A stretch of DNA of 64,000 bases from Pseudopyrenochaeta lycopersici (lineage: Eukaryota; Ascomycota; Dothideomycetes; Pleosporales; Pseudopyrenochaetaceae), in the NCBI GenBank assembly GCA_003313425.1, contig NHZP01000052.1, positions 186,001-250,000 on the forward strand. The letters are read 5' to 3'. The number at the start of each line of letters is the position of its first letter. Positions within the stretch are counted from its first letter, which is position 1. This document shows, one piece after another, positions 35,934 to 47,744 of the stretch. The notes under the pieces were generated by a model. It was not told the origin of the DNA and ran no database searches. It saw nothing but the letters and a program-made list of their open reading frames with translations. A program made the position numbers and the translations under genes.

Positions 35934-37556
35934 CTGCATAGAGCGCTTCGACGTGCTACCGGATATACTCATTCCTAGTTACATGTGGAGACATACACCG
36001 AACAATATTTAACCAGCATTCCCCGCTTTTACTCCTACCTCAGTAGCCTTCAGTGATCCGTGTTGGACCGTGTGCTCGGCTAAGTCCTTCATCGTAACTG
36101 CCTTGGTTGGCCCTAATTATGCGCTAAGGCTATGCTTTGGATATTTTTTCTTCATCAAACCCTTAATTATGCCCTTACAGTTTCCGGCCAGCCTCAAGTA
36201 TTTTATATCCTTCTTTCAACGGCGTGCAAAATGTACTTTCCTTGGAGCAGTATCTCGAACTTCCTGTCGTTTCTCGCCCGAACACCTTAATGCCTCACTA
36301 CTTCTGATATCCTCATCAAGCTATGCGTCATCTTCCCAATAGTATTGCAACTAGGGCTTAATGTGTGAGTATCGCATGATTCCGAGCACAGTTCCGATGT
36401 CTACTGGCCTTATCGAGTTCCGTACACACACTTTAGGCATTTTACTCACGGCCGGTTATCCGCCAGCAAACCGACCAACCGGAAACGCCAGGGTTTCGCA
36501 GTAGGTTCAGGGAATTAAGTGGTAGATTTTTGTAGCTTGAGGCTCAGCTTAGGCAGTTAGCAAAGTCACTTGAACCCCGGGTTCCAAGATCGAGGCAGAT
36601 CCGCTGTCATCGCGGAGCAAAACTCAAAATACTAATAGCTATTCAAAATTATACCATAGTAATGAAGTTGAGTTAGCATAACACTCTCGAAATTTGGACT
36701 TAATAAAGTAATAGTAGAGCACTCTAGAATATGAATTGGTGATAGCTTCTCTCACTTTAACCCGTTCCAGTTTGAAGAAGCCTTAGGAGGCTTGTTTGGA
36801 GCCTCAGATACTATTGTTAAGGTGATCTGTACATTGCCACCAGGTTACAGACAAAGTGCTTTGCCAAAGCCTAAACGGAACCATGCATTCGATATTGGGG
36901 CTGATGCTCATGGATTGCGCCACCTCCTCCGGTGAACAGAATAGCAGTTTATTGCAAGATAAAAGGAGAATTAATCCAAGGGTAGCGGATTTTTTGAATC
37001 ACAGCTCAGCTTTCATCGATCCATTCACCTAGGTCACGGCAATCTTAAACCTCAATATTGATCCAGCCACGACGCTTCTTGACCTTCACTCTGAGATCCT
37101 CAATGATATTTAGATGTCCGATAAAGCTGAGATTCGGAAGAGGGTCGATCAAGCCCGCATTTGTATCAATATCAGCAATAATACTCCAATGCAGTGTATG
37201 AAACAGTGCGATTCCAAGGAGTGGTATGAAACAATTTCTCAAAGTGTAGAGCAGCATTTCAACTGATATGGCTGTTCTTTACATAAGTTCTGATATTGTA
37301 ACTGCTTTGCGGAGCTACAAAATCTCGCAAAACGAACTAAAGGAGAATTGGAATAATATGGTGGCCGCCGTTCGAATGTGGGATGGAAAACAATACAGGA
37401 ACGTATCAGCAAGTGCTCAAAAGCAGTATTAAAGATGACTACTGACTGTGCTATTTTGTCTTTTGCGTTTCATTGCAGGCTAGCTTAATCATCGCACCGT
37501 ATTTTGTACATCATATTGAATCGTTCCCCTACCCAGGCCTTCTCCCCACGTCATAC
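35934..37556. other. intergenic, AT-rich, about 1.6 kb
   Basis: Spacer between convergent TauD-like and RidA-like genes. Only short frames, such as minus 37045-37257 without motif. Local GC is low (near 36.6-36.8 kb). Nothing is annotated. Confidence 0.5.
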
Positions 37557-38116
37557 TCATGAGTCTGGGATTGCTGCTATAGCCTCAATCTCAATCAAAA
37601 AATTGCCAGGTAGCTTGCCAACCTCGACGGCAGTACGCGCCGGTTTAGGTGTAGGGAGCATAGAACCATAGACTTCATTCATGGCGCTGTAGTCGGACAT
37701 GTTGGCGAGGAAAACGGTGGTCTTCATAACATATTCCCACGATGTCCCGGCCTCCTCAAAAACTGCTGCGATGTTCTTAATAACTTGAGCCTTGGTGGTG
37801 TAAGTGCGAATGCAAAACCATGAGTGAATAGAAATAATTTACCGTTTGTGGTCTTATACCTCCAGTGACTATAGATCCATTGAACGATGGAACTGTCCCG
37901 GAAGTGAAAACTATGGCTTTGGACGTCCATGCACCACTCGCTGTATCATGATTACAAAAAGCCGGACTATTATGAGTATAGTGGCATACAAAGAATTGGG
38001 CCTTGGGTTCCCAGATATGTGACTACGGGCTGCTCGGCAATCTTTGGCGTGGGTTTCGCAATGACAACACCATATACCACAACCATACTGGTGAGGATGG
38101 AGGTAATCGAAACCAT
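37557..38116 (-). CDS. RidA/YjgF imine deaminase-family protein with predicted signal peptide
   Basis: Reactive-intermediate deaminase family: hydrolyses enamines and imines from amino-acid catabolism to 2-oxo acids. No single ORF covers it. I assembled exons 37990-38116, 37843-37940 and 37557-37790 on the minus strand through GT-AG introns of 49 and 52 nt, giving 152 residues. Family blocks are KAIVFTSGTVPSFNG, AAVFEEAGTSWEYVMKTTVF, SAMNEVYGSMLPTPKPART and the terminal EIEAIA. The catalytic Arg (in PART) and the following Glu (IEIEA) are present. The N-terminus, hydrophobic from SILTSMVVVYGVVIA and then KPTP, looks like a cleavable signal peptide, which is unusual. A TATA-like TTTATAAG lies about 100 bp upstream. 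It is divergent from the L-amino-acid oxidase gene about 1.6 kb away. Confidence 0.85.
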
Positions 38117-39717
38117 TATCACAAGAGTACTGGAGGAGGATATAATCTGAAGAAGAAAGTGGGAATGAAAGCTGTTGAACAGATGACAAAAGACCACCGG
38201 ATTGCAGTTGGCCTTATAAATTAACTCACCACAAAGCTTTGCTTTGACATCCATATTCACCCCATTTCCGCTGCAGAAATTCCGTCAAGTGCCGCATGCT
38301 CCGTATACAGGGTAGCGTTTGCAACGCCAATACTTTTAGAGAACAGAACAAACCTCCATCTATGACCACCCGCGACTCCTTCTTACCAATTTTGAGAGAT
38401 ATTGTCCCACATATTCGTAATTGCTTCAAGTTGGCCGCCGGCCCCAAGGACCTGGAATCATGCCCCACCCTCGCTATTTTGAAGGCGGCAAGGCCATGCT
38501 GTAGCGGTGGACTTTATCTCGTGGGATGAGGAGCTTTGTAAGGAACATGAGTTTTCCGTAAACGGCAGGAGGATAATATTTGTCGCGATGTGGACCGGGG
38601 CGTGTTTTGGCTGCCGCGAGAGAGACCACAGGACGGAACAGGGTGTCTGGGCGCCGAGACTGCTCGTACTTGCGATGCGCTCTTAACGCACAGTAATGCG
38701 AAGCCAGCATATGCCAAGGCGTAATCTAAGATAAAGCAAGCGTGAAGAGAAGATAAGGATTGGCGCATAAGGCCAATTGTGTAAACTTGTCGATATGGAA
38801 GACTCCACTTAGCGTAATCGTGTTTCGCGTCTCGCCTCGTAATTGGCTGGTTTTTTGGTACCGTTGCATTGTAAAAGTGGCGTAACCTGCAATACTTCCG
38901 CATGGCCTGCCCTTCCGAAATCTTAGCCGTCGTCATGTTAGAAGTTGACCTTCAGGAAGGCAATACGCGTCGCGATTGAACGGAGCAATTGGGCTTCCCT
39001 GGACATTTCGGGATGATTGATCAAATCTTGCAGTATCATGTCATAATGTGTAGCCCCCGAGGAATAATTCGCATATCAACACACTTTCACCATTACCCTT
39101 CCGTAAGCGAAACCTTGAAAGCTGTGGATACAGAATCGGAGCCTACAGGTAATGTAGCCTCGAGGCGTGAAGTGCTCCGTCGAAAACAGTTTGTTGCGTA
39201 CAATCCGAGACGATGAAAACGAATGCAAACTTTCAAAGTTCCGATCGTTATCTTTGTCGCTATCTGTCGCTATCTATAGGAAGCCGATTGCCGATCAGTT
39301 CGTCTGAAGTACAACCCCACATTACTGTTGGTGGAACCTTGCCACTACTGCATGTCTTTTCGAAACTATACTGTATGTCACCTATATTCAGGAGCTGCAG
39401 AACGCATTAAGAAACCCATATCTTGCTCTTGATTGCAAGGATTCATACGAGCTGAGTTAGGGTTTCCCTTAGTGTAATACCGTGATTCTTTACAGGCGAT
39501 GGGCCATGGGTTGCGTAACAAGTCTTTTCGCGCCCTACAACGCTGATGCATGATAAGGCAATGTGGTGACCAACACGAACGAAAACCATCTGTAAAGCTT
39601 CCATGGCTCTACACTGTTTTGCCCCCAATGTTCAACAGAGTACGGTATTTGAAGGATTGACATCTCCTTTCTCTTCAATATCAATCCATCTAGGAGTAAC
39701 TCGCTGCGTTCGCAAAC
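38117..39717. other. divergent intergenic region between RidA and L-amino-acid oxidase
   Basis: About 1.6 kb that should contain both promoters. The minus strand has a 140-codon ATG ORF (38514-38936) and overlapping frames at 38474-38710 and 38226-38468. Their protein-like stretches (for example GPHRDKYYPPAVYGKLMF) cannot be joined convincingly. They might be a decayed gene, but I cannot name a family. Confidence 0.45.
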
Positions 39718-41751
39718 ATGAGAGGCATAGTCATCGTTACTTCTGCTATTCTATCCATAGCTGGGAGGGTCCTTTCAGGCCCGATTGCCCCTCATTCAGA
39801 TTTTGTTTTCTTCAAGCCATTGACCGTTACGTCTGACTCTGTACACAATATACACCTTAGTTTTAGCGATGACGACTTCGAGGGCGAGGTTCATGTGGTA
39901 TTCGGCAACTGCAACATGAAGGACCATCATGAAAGACATCATGAAGTTGGTTCGCACTGGTTCAAGCGATCCGAGCGTCCTGAGCGTTTTGTTTGGATTG
40001 TGCCAGAAGATGTGATCCAAGGGGGCTGCTTGCACGCTTACTCAGGCTCCGCACTCATCGGGCGCTCAGCACCGATCGTGGTTAAGCATCAATTGAGGAA
40101 GAGGGAGGAAATATCGAAAATTGCTGATATGATGGGGCCGTGGTTCGACGGCGTTGCTTACATGCAAGCCAAGCAGAACAATGCGTCATTCGTCGCTGGT
40201 GCGAAAAGCAAGAAGATCGCTATTATCGGGGGAGGCATGGCAGGCCTAATGACCAGTCTTCTTCTTGACTCGGTAGGTATCCATGACTGGCACATCACCG
40301 AGTCTTCCCAGCGTATTGGTGGCCGTGTCCGAACAAAGTATCTCGCTGGAAGCACGCCCGAGCAGTACCAGTATCAAGAAATGGGACCGATGCGCTTCCC
40401 TGTGTCAGCGAAGTATGCAGATACGAACGAGACACTCGATATACAAGATCACAAAATGGTCTTCCAGCTCGGCAAGGTCTTGAATGAGATGAATGGCAAC
40501 GATAGTACTCTCGCGGTCAACTTTATTCCGTGGATCCAAAGCAGCGCTAATGTACCTGGCAACTCCAACGGCTACCGCCTTCCAAACGGCCGCATTCCCA
40601 GTGCAGCTCAGATTAGGGCCAATAGAACTCGATACACACTGCCGAGTGCGATAGGGCCTGCAGAAGAAGTCCAAGAGCATGCTACCGAGGCACTGGAGGA
40701 ATTCATCGGTGTCACGCCTGCGGTTCTACGCAACATCTCGACAAATATCTACCGGGCCCATAAGGAAGCCATTGATAAAGGTCTTTTCAACTGGTCTGAG
40801 GCAGCGTACTTACGGTATGCGCTTAACATCAGTGCTGATGTAGTTGACTTCATGACTGGTAACGCCGACCGCCCAATATGGGCGTACGACACGGCCTACT
40901 TCGGCGCGACGACATGGCGTACGATCGATAGGGGTCTTGAGTCCCTTCCTCGAGCATTCCTTCCTCACGTTCAGAGCCGCTTGACGCTCGGCCGCAAGGT
41001 TACAGGACTGAAGCATGACAATCATACTGGAAAGGTTGCCATTGAGTGGCGCCAAGATCCCTTTGCGATGGAGCCGGAGAGCGAGAAATACGACTATGCA
41101 ATCATCTCAGTCCCATTCTCCAAGGTGAGACTTTGGAGCCTACCTAGGTATTCCTCGCTCTTATCTCGGGCTATCAGCACCATGAATTACCAACAGTCAT
41201 GCAAAGTCGCTCTGCACTACAAAACTCGGTTCTGGGAGAAACTGTCGCCGCCCATAATTGGCGGATGTGGCTCGACTGATATCCCAGGTATCGGCTCCGT
41301 CTGCTATCCGGCCTATAAGATCAACTCGACCGGACCAGGTGTTATACTTGCCTCATATGCATCTGGGACTGCTGCTCGATCACTCGCTGCCCTAAGCACA
41401 GCCGACCACGTTGCACTTGTACAGCGCGCTATGATAGAGGTGCACGGCAACATAGCAGCTGAACAATTTACAGGCGCGTATGACCGCCAGTGTTGGGAGA
41501 CGGATGAGCACCAGGCAGGTGCATGGGCAGCTCCAGTAGTTGGACAGCAAGATCTCTACATACCGGCCTATTACGAGACAGAATTCAGCACCATCTTTGT
41601 AGGTGAACATACAAGCTACACTCACGCTTGGATTTTCTCTGCTCTTGACTCAGCGGTGCGCGGAACCACTCAATTGCTGTTAGACATGGGCTTGGTCGAC
41701 GAAGCTAAGCAGGTAGTTGACACCTGGATGGGAAGATGGATCCATGTATAG
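39718..41751 (+). CDS. secreted L-amino-acid oxidase (flavin amine oxidase family)
   Basis: Oxidatively deaminates L-amino acids with FAD and O2, giving imino acids (then 2-oxo acids), ammonia and H2O2. Single exon, 677 residues, ATG at 39718. Residues 1-20 form a signal peptide. An N-terminal extension of about 140 residues precedes the FAD domain, as in fungal enzymes. The ADP-binding loop is IIGGGMAGL (171-177), followed by RIGGRVRT near 205 and QEMGPMRFP, the FAD/substrate-site block. The C-terminal flavin motif is FVGEHTSYTHAWIFSALDSA near 628-647. All hallmark blocks are intact, so it should be active outside the cell. Such enzymes mobilise nitrogen and generate peroxide. The divergent RidA-family neighbour could process the imines it produces. 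Confidence 0.93.
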   Translation: MRGIVIVTSAILSIAGRVLSGPIAPHSDFVFFKPLTVTSDSVHNIHLSFSDDDFEGEVHVVFGNCNMKDHHERHHEVGSHWFKRSERPERFVWIVPEDVIQGGCLHAYSGSALIGRSAPIVVKHQLRKREEISKIADMMGPWFDGVAYMQAKQNNASFVAGAKSKKIAIIGGGMAGLMTSLLLDSVGIHDWHITESSQRIGGRVRTKYLAGSTPEQYQYQEMGPMRFPVSAKYADTNETLDIQDHKMVFQLGKVLNEMNGNDSTLAVNFIPWIQSSANVPGNSNGYRLPNGRIPSAAQIRANRTRYTLPSAIGPAEEVQEHATEALEEFIGVTPAVLRNISTNIYRAHKEAIDKGLFNWSEAAYLRYALNISADVVDFMTGNADRPIWAYDTAYFGATTWRTIDRGLESLPRAFLPHVQSRLTLGRKVTGLKHDNHTGKVAIEWRQDPFAMEPESEKYDYAIISVPFSKVRLWSLPRYSSLLSRAISTMNYQQSCKVALHYKTRFWEKLSPPIIGGCGSTDIPGIGSVCYPAYKINSTGPGVILASYASGTAARSLAALSTADHVALVQRAMIEVHGNIAAEQFTGAYDRQCWETDEHQAGAWAAPVVGQQDLYIPAYYETEFSTIFVGEHTSYTHAWIFSALDSAVRGTTQLLLDMGLVDEAKQVVDTWMGRWIHV

Positions 41752-43199
41752 ACTATCTTCGATGTTGTAGAGTGACAATGATTAATATTGCAACTTCTAT
41801 CAACCTACATTAACAAATGTGGCATGATTTTAACGACGACTTTGAAAATGAAGTGGGAAGTAGGATGTGACAAGAGAAATAGGATAGAGTGCCACGCAAT
41901 TACGCAATAGCTTGGCATCCGGACAACAGGCAGTTGAAATTCCAAACCCTGTTCACAAGTAACGCTAGCATTAGCGTGGTTTTTGGCTAATTTAAAGGCC
42001 CTTGCAGGGTAGCTAACAGTACTATACTCGATTTCGAGAGAATGTAGACGCAATCTCAAAAACAGCCACAAGACTCACATTGCGTCCAAATTTTGCTTGG
42101 ACGGCGTGACCAATTGGCGACCACGGATATTACTCGGTCAGCATCAGGTGAATTGCGAATAATATGCGTATAAATCGCCTTGCGTATTCTGGATCGTCTT
42201 TCCGTGTTACTGGTCTGATTCGATTTCACTGAAGCCAAATTGTACATGAAAACGCACTAGTGGTGTTAAAATATCTTTCTGACTCATCGGTTATCAGGCC
42301 AGCAACAGTAACAACTTAATTCCATTGCATCTACTTCATATATTCGCTTCATATACTCTGACTCAAGCTACAATAAAGGTTAGAACTAGAAAGGTCAGAT
42401 GAGCTTGTTCGACAATACGCATATTCTACTAGGTTCATCATTGAGATTCTGAGGTTCATGGAAATGCTAACATGGAAGCACGTGTCAAGGCGTATACAAA
42501 GCAAATATTAACTGTGCTTCCGCCTTCACACTTTGTAGGATTAGGCCGGGATACCGAAGCTGGACTAGAGGCTCGCTGGCTGACTATATGCATTGACTTT
42601 AGAGCATTCATGATCAGACAATAATCACACGACGTCAGTGTCGTAGTATACGAGCCAGCTACGCATCGGTCTCAAACTCAAGAAAATGGTAACACTCGGA
42701 ATTCATGTAGTCTCCTTCAGCTAATATGTACAACAATGGAAAGCTCTACATAGCTCTGCAGACTTCGCCTGCACGGACGATCTCTTCGAGACAACCACTG
42801 AGCACGAAGTGACCTCCCGATTCGCCCATTACCAATTTCTGGTGTACTTTCAGAAGCAGCGGCTAGATTAGAATCAAGCTTATCAGAATAGTATAATGAA
42901 CCAACGTGAATGAAAGGTGACCTTTCCATATCACGATTCGGCGAAGATCGGGAGGGTATGCTAATTGAAGCGTTAATATAGATGACCAAGATAAGCATGC
43001 GTGCAGATCGCCCGTGCAAGTGTTCTCACTCAAACGTGGCATCATATAATAGTGACGGTCGTGTGGGGTAATACTAGGTACGGAGTCGATGGAATGAGAC
43101 TCAAAATGAAACCTTTGGGAGGCATCACTCTACAATATGTCCTGGCTTTTAGTAAATACCCCTTTCGTATAATTGACAAATTTAGGAAGAGTGAAGGCG
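41752..43199. other. intergenic, AT-rich
   Basis: Downstream of the L-amino-acid oxidase. Only short frames without motifs are present. I see no gene or repeat. Confidence 0.5.
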
Positions 43200-43640
43200 A
43201 ATACTGCGCCCGACATGCCAGAAATATACGATCACTCTGGTAATGCAGTGGATCACCCCATGGCGCGTCTCAACAGCATCCGATTGCACTACATCACTGC
43301 TGTTACAGGACCTCCTTTACCCCTACTTTATGTTACAACAAAGAATCATTATGACTGGCACCGTACCTTTCCATACCTCACATCACATTTCGGCATCACT
43401 GCCCAAAACCTTCGTGGCTTTGGAGCTACCGACAGGCTTCCCGCAAGCGATAAATACTACGGTCGCTCCAATGCAAAACACATATTTAAGCTCATGTATC
43501 AACTTGGTCACAAGATTTATACTTTGCATGGAAAATGCCCAGGCGACACTTACAGACTTCGTCTCGCTAGCTAGTATCCCGATTGTGTAAATCACCGCCC
43601 TTTCTGCGAGACAATGTTCTCCTAACAACTGATTAAACAC
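43200..43640 (+). pseudogene. alpha/beta-hydrolase (epoxide hydrolase-like) relic
   Basis: One frame preserves the N-terminal third of an epoxide-hydrolase-like protein: MPEIYDHSGNAVDHPMARLN, then IRLHYITAVTGPPLPLLY, HYDWHRTFPYLTSHFGITAQ, NLRGFGATDRLPASDKYYG and LMYQLGHKIYTLHG. A stop then falls within the block reading LAS, stop, YPDCVNHRPFCETMFS, where the family continues. The oxyanion HG-x-P motif has become YVTT and the nucleophile-elbow Asp is replaced (HGKCPG where HGED-G is expected). The lid and the rest of the catalytic domain are missing. Losses are consistent with C-to-T/G-to-A decay. It is a pseudogene. Confidence 0.75.
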
Positions 43641-46600
43641 TCATTCTTCACGCGCAGCAATATCGATACATAATACCACCAAACCGGCATATAGAACTGG
43701 CACATCCCCTTCTCTCGGCTGCCGCATGTACCCGAAATTCTGATCACGGGAAAAGAAAAGGAATTTTGGGCACACTTTATCAAAGCAGAGTGCTAAAATC
43801 CTAGTGCTCTTGACCTGGTAAAAATGATCGAATGGGTGGAATACTAAAAGACGCCAGGCGGGTTGAAAGGAATTTTGGAAACATCTAGAAGTCATTAGGT
43901 TAACATGGATTGTCGAGCAGAAGATCTTGGATAGGGGAAAACGCAAGTGTAAGGTTATATCTGTTGGATCGCCTAATTAAGTGTTCTAAATTGTTTTCGA
44001 GTTTAGTGGTAATTCTTTCTAGGTTCTTTGGGACCCATTTGTCGAGGATCAGATGAAGAGTGTGTGCAAATAGAGTTGAAATAGTTGAATTAATGAAGAA
44101 CTGTGGACGTGCTTTGTCCCTCGAGCAACCGGAGTGGATAGTGAACTTGCTGAAAAAAATTGTTCTGTATCCTTACATCACTCGTAAAACCCAAAAGGCA
44201 ATTGCTCTTCACCTGCTGATCCTAGGAGAGAGAGAGAAGGTTGTGGTCACGCTTATCATATTGAGCCATCCATGAGCTCAAAGCCATATTTTTGCATATC
44301 AAAATAAAATTACGCATATAATCAATGAGCTAACACCAGGCTGAAAATCGTATCCGCAAACTTCCTAGATGCCGTCCTCCTCATTCTAAACCTTCTCTAA
44401 GACAAAGTAGATTTCTACCTGCCGGTGCCTCCTCTCAGAGATTCACGAATCGAGTTCGCGAACAATAGATGTAGCCGCCCAGATCATTGCGAACGGACTG
44501 AAGAGAATTCTGGCACTCGCAGCCGATTGGGAACTTCTGCTGGAGCGGCGAGTATGGCACCCACGAAGGTGGTGGATATTAAGAACGAGACCTTCATTTT
44601 GCGTATTGGAAAGTTGTGGATTGGGATTGAGAGCTCGTGAGACAAATGCTCGTACCTGAGGTTTTGATTGAATTACCTGTCGAGCTGTAGTTGAACTTGT
44701 TGTGGGTTGCAAGTGACGATTGGGTGGAGATTTGATAGGGGTAGTGCAGAAGAAATTTCAGTAGAGAGGCTAAGAGGGCTTGCGGGCACTAAGTTCACCT
44801 ACAGAGCCAATATGAGAGTGAAAGCTTGGTTTGCGACGAATTTCCGGTCCCCTCGAGATGTACCTGAACGCCAAAGCAGCACAGAAATATGGAAACTGAA
44901 AGTCAATTGTGAGTACGAAGGGCTCTTTTTTTAAGTGTCATACCTGAGCGGACCGCAAATAAATTCAAAATAACCAGCAAATTTAATGCAATGCGACAGT
45001 GGTCGTACTGAGATACCTGCTTAGACAAGGTAGCGATGCATACGCCAATGCGTTACAGTTATTACCTGAATTTCGCTCGATGAAATTACTCGGCCAGCAT
45101 GAATCGATTTCCACACAACTATATAGTAACCTTCACTGTCCGCCATTTTGTGTTGAGTGTATGTCTGCAGGCTTCAATCACAAGCCAAATCCTCGTGTGC
45201 AGAGGAATTAATGTTCTAGCATATCGTTTGTATGACATTAAACACACGCCTTACGCTTTTCAAGCACATCCAGTAACTAGAGAGAGAATTACAAAATCGG
45301 CAGTTAAGAACAAAGGCCTTTACGTGCCCCGCAACTGCACGACACTTTGATCATTAACGTACCGACAACGCCATATTAGCTGATTTAGCCATTAGATTGC
45401 CCGCTATGTCAAGTCCGCACCAACCATATTGCTCTGTTTGCCACATTCAAGTTCTTTGAACCTTTCTCCTTGAATGCACAAACGCCCTTTGTGTGTATTT
45501 TGTCTTACGTTCCTGAGCTAGACAGTCAAGAAATGGCTTTGAATCTGCCGACACTTAGGACATGGCCACCTACTTCACTTCCAACCACAATTCTGCCTAT
45601 TAGTACACTTGATTTTTCCGTATCTATATCCGCGACCGAGAAACCTTTTCCTTCATGCTTGATTCGCTGCTTCTGTCCGACATGCAATACAAAATCTTCA
45701 TCCTTTGAGGCTATCTCGGCCACGACCATCACTTTGTCCCGATCTGAGCCTTCTAGCCAATGGAAAGAGGATCTTGAGAAAAGGTGAGATTAACCCCCAC
45801 CATAAAGAATACACGTGGTTGATGTACAATACGGACAAACACTAGGTTTGAATTGCGATTGTGAAACACGAGGCATCGGAGATTGGCTCTCGACGATACT
45901 GGAGCCAACACCATCGAATTGCGCGAGAATAACGGTTTCTTTTGAGTGGTGTGCCGCTGAAGCGACTTCGGTGTGATGATATTGGGCAGAGCATATTTTT
46001 AGAGCAGGGTTAAATATTGAGGAGACAAAAGGCTCCTCAGAACCTCATGCGATAATAGTACTTAGCATTATGATTGCTGCGATTCGATCCTCGAATCTAA
46101 TGTTATTCAACAGGGCTGCAAAGTACTATCATGGGGTCCATGTGGCCACATAGCGAGATGCATCGAACCACTATTCTTTATAACGTCATAAACATTGTGC
46201 CACTTCGTAGGCCTTACCGAAAGCGCATAACAAGGCTGTGACGGTAATCTACTGAAAAACGAGACCACGGGTGAGTCACGTACAACTTCAGACAAACATC
46301 CGGGGTTGGGCCCGTATTTGCGCGGCGTAGATGTTGCCACGCACTTCTAATGAGTCATAAAGCTGTGCATCACAAGAGGCAGCATCAACGAACTTGCAGT
46401 GACGGACGATAAACACGAAGCGTCGGTTACTGAAGAGCAGGGAAATCCAAAGGGTTGTTATCGATTACTTACCGCCGGAACAACCAGGGCTCCGGCAAAC
46501 GTCCCTTCCAGAACTCACACCGCGATTTGGCATTACTCATTCCCACAGGTGACCGGCAACGTTCGAACACGATGCGTAACGATCACTGCATCTAATTTTG

Positions 46601-47744
46601 CATGATTGGCATGGATGTAGCCGATCGCGTTTGAAACGTCCGTTACGTCCCTCGCAAGGACCATAGCTACATCAAGGCTCGAATGCGGCGCAAGTTCAAT
46701 CCCGCTTCACGAGGTCACCGATCTTGACCTATCATCTCAATCGAGGCCTATCAGACACTGTGATAGCTACTCTCTCACATCTTGGTGCTCGTAACAGTAT
46801 GATTCAGACTAGGTTTTGAAGACTATCGGTCAAGAAAATAATAGATTGCGAGCATCCAGCGGAATTCAGGATGACCAATGCGATAGCAACCTGTAAAATT
46901 CTCTGCAGTGACCAACAAGAGGCTAGAAATGAAGATGCGTTTTGAAAATACAGGCACCTTGTTGTGCAGGACATTGAGGTAGGCGATGGTATTCTTGCAA
47001 CAAGCGGGGCTGTGTCTTGCTATCCTTCGTGAGTCGATCGCCCTTTTTTCCCACCCTGTGGTCCGTGTCGCGTTTTGATTGGGTGTTTACTACATTAGCA
47101 TTGAACTGAGCGCTTTCGCCTGAGGCGACAGTCACGAGAAGATGGTGAACAAGGCAGCCAGGCCCCGAGTCATCCTATTACTCGCTTGAATTGGAACACT
47201 CGAGTCTGACATCACATCATGCGCAACAGTTGGACTCGGCTGTGCCCAAAACGTGCACGGGTATCGGGACGGTTGAGTCATCGGCTGCACTTGTCGCGCC
47301 TACATATAAGGAGTATCTGATCCATAGGAAAGGAGGCTTGGCGTGTCTGACTTTCTCTTCAATGTTATGTACTTGCGGACGCTAGACCGCTATCCACGTG
47401 AACTCGCTAATTTAGATCACGTCTGCACAAGCGCAGCCATCTCGCATTACGCAGCAGCAGGACTTCGACAGGCTCCTCCTCCGCCGACCACGTCGCCGAC
47501 GACCCGCGCGTCGATTATAAAAGGTTTCTCTGCCCACTACTGAAAGCAGATATATCCCGCGCCACCCACACAAGGCAGCCATCAAACTGTCTGCCGCATC
47601 AGACCACTACAACTATTACTACCCTTGTACTTGCAAATCAGAACATTCAAGTCGCTCATCCGCGTCATTCCGAAGGTCTAATACCTCCATTCTCGAGCAT
47701 TCCATTACCAGGGAGCAAGCTACGGCAAGCTTCGTCCATCGACT
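43641..47744. other. gene-poor AT-rich stretch, about 4.1 kb
   Basis: No intact gene is recognised. The minus ORF 45526-45732 and plus ORF 45470-45787 overlap antisense; the minus frame has a clean composition (VMVVAEIASKDEDFVLHVG) but no family I know. ORFs at 44060-44275 (+) and 44443-44712 (-) are also unassigned. The right end carries the promoter of the F-box-like gene. Confidence 0.45.
47516..47523 (+). promoter_or_regulatory. candidate TATA box
   Basis: TATAAAAG about 230 bp upstream of the ATG at 47745 on the same strand. It is a perfect consensus in a moderately GC-rich stretch; the role is inferred from position. Confidence 0.4.

Noticed and set aside
38226..38936. Overlapping minus-strand ORFs upstream of the RidA gene as a separate gene
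   Set aside because: Protein-like fragments occur in two or three frames but no splice model or family assignment holds; left as unassigned intergenic DNA.
43173..43590. Intact small hydrolase gene
   Set aside because: Catalytic motifs are destroyed and a stop follows after about 130 residues, so it is a relic rather than a gene.
45470..45787. Antisense pair of ORFs in the gene-poor region
   Set aside because: Neither strand shows a known domain and both are short; codon pattern alone does not decide.
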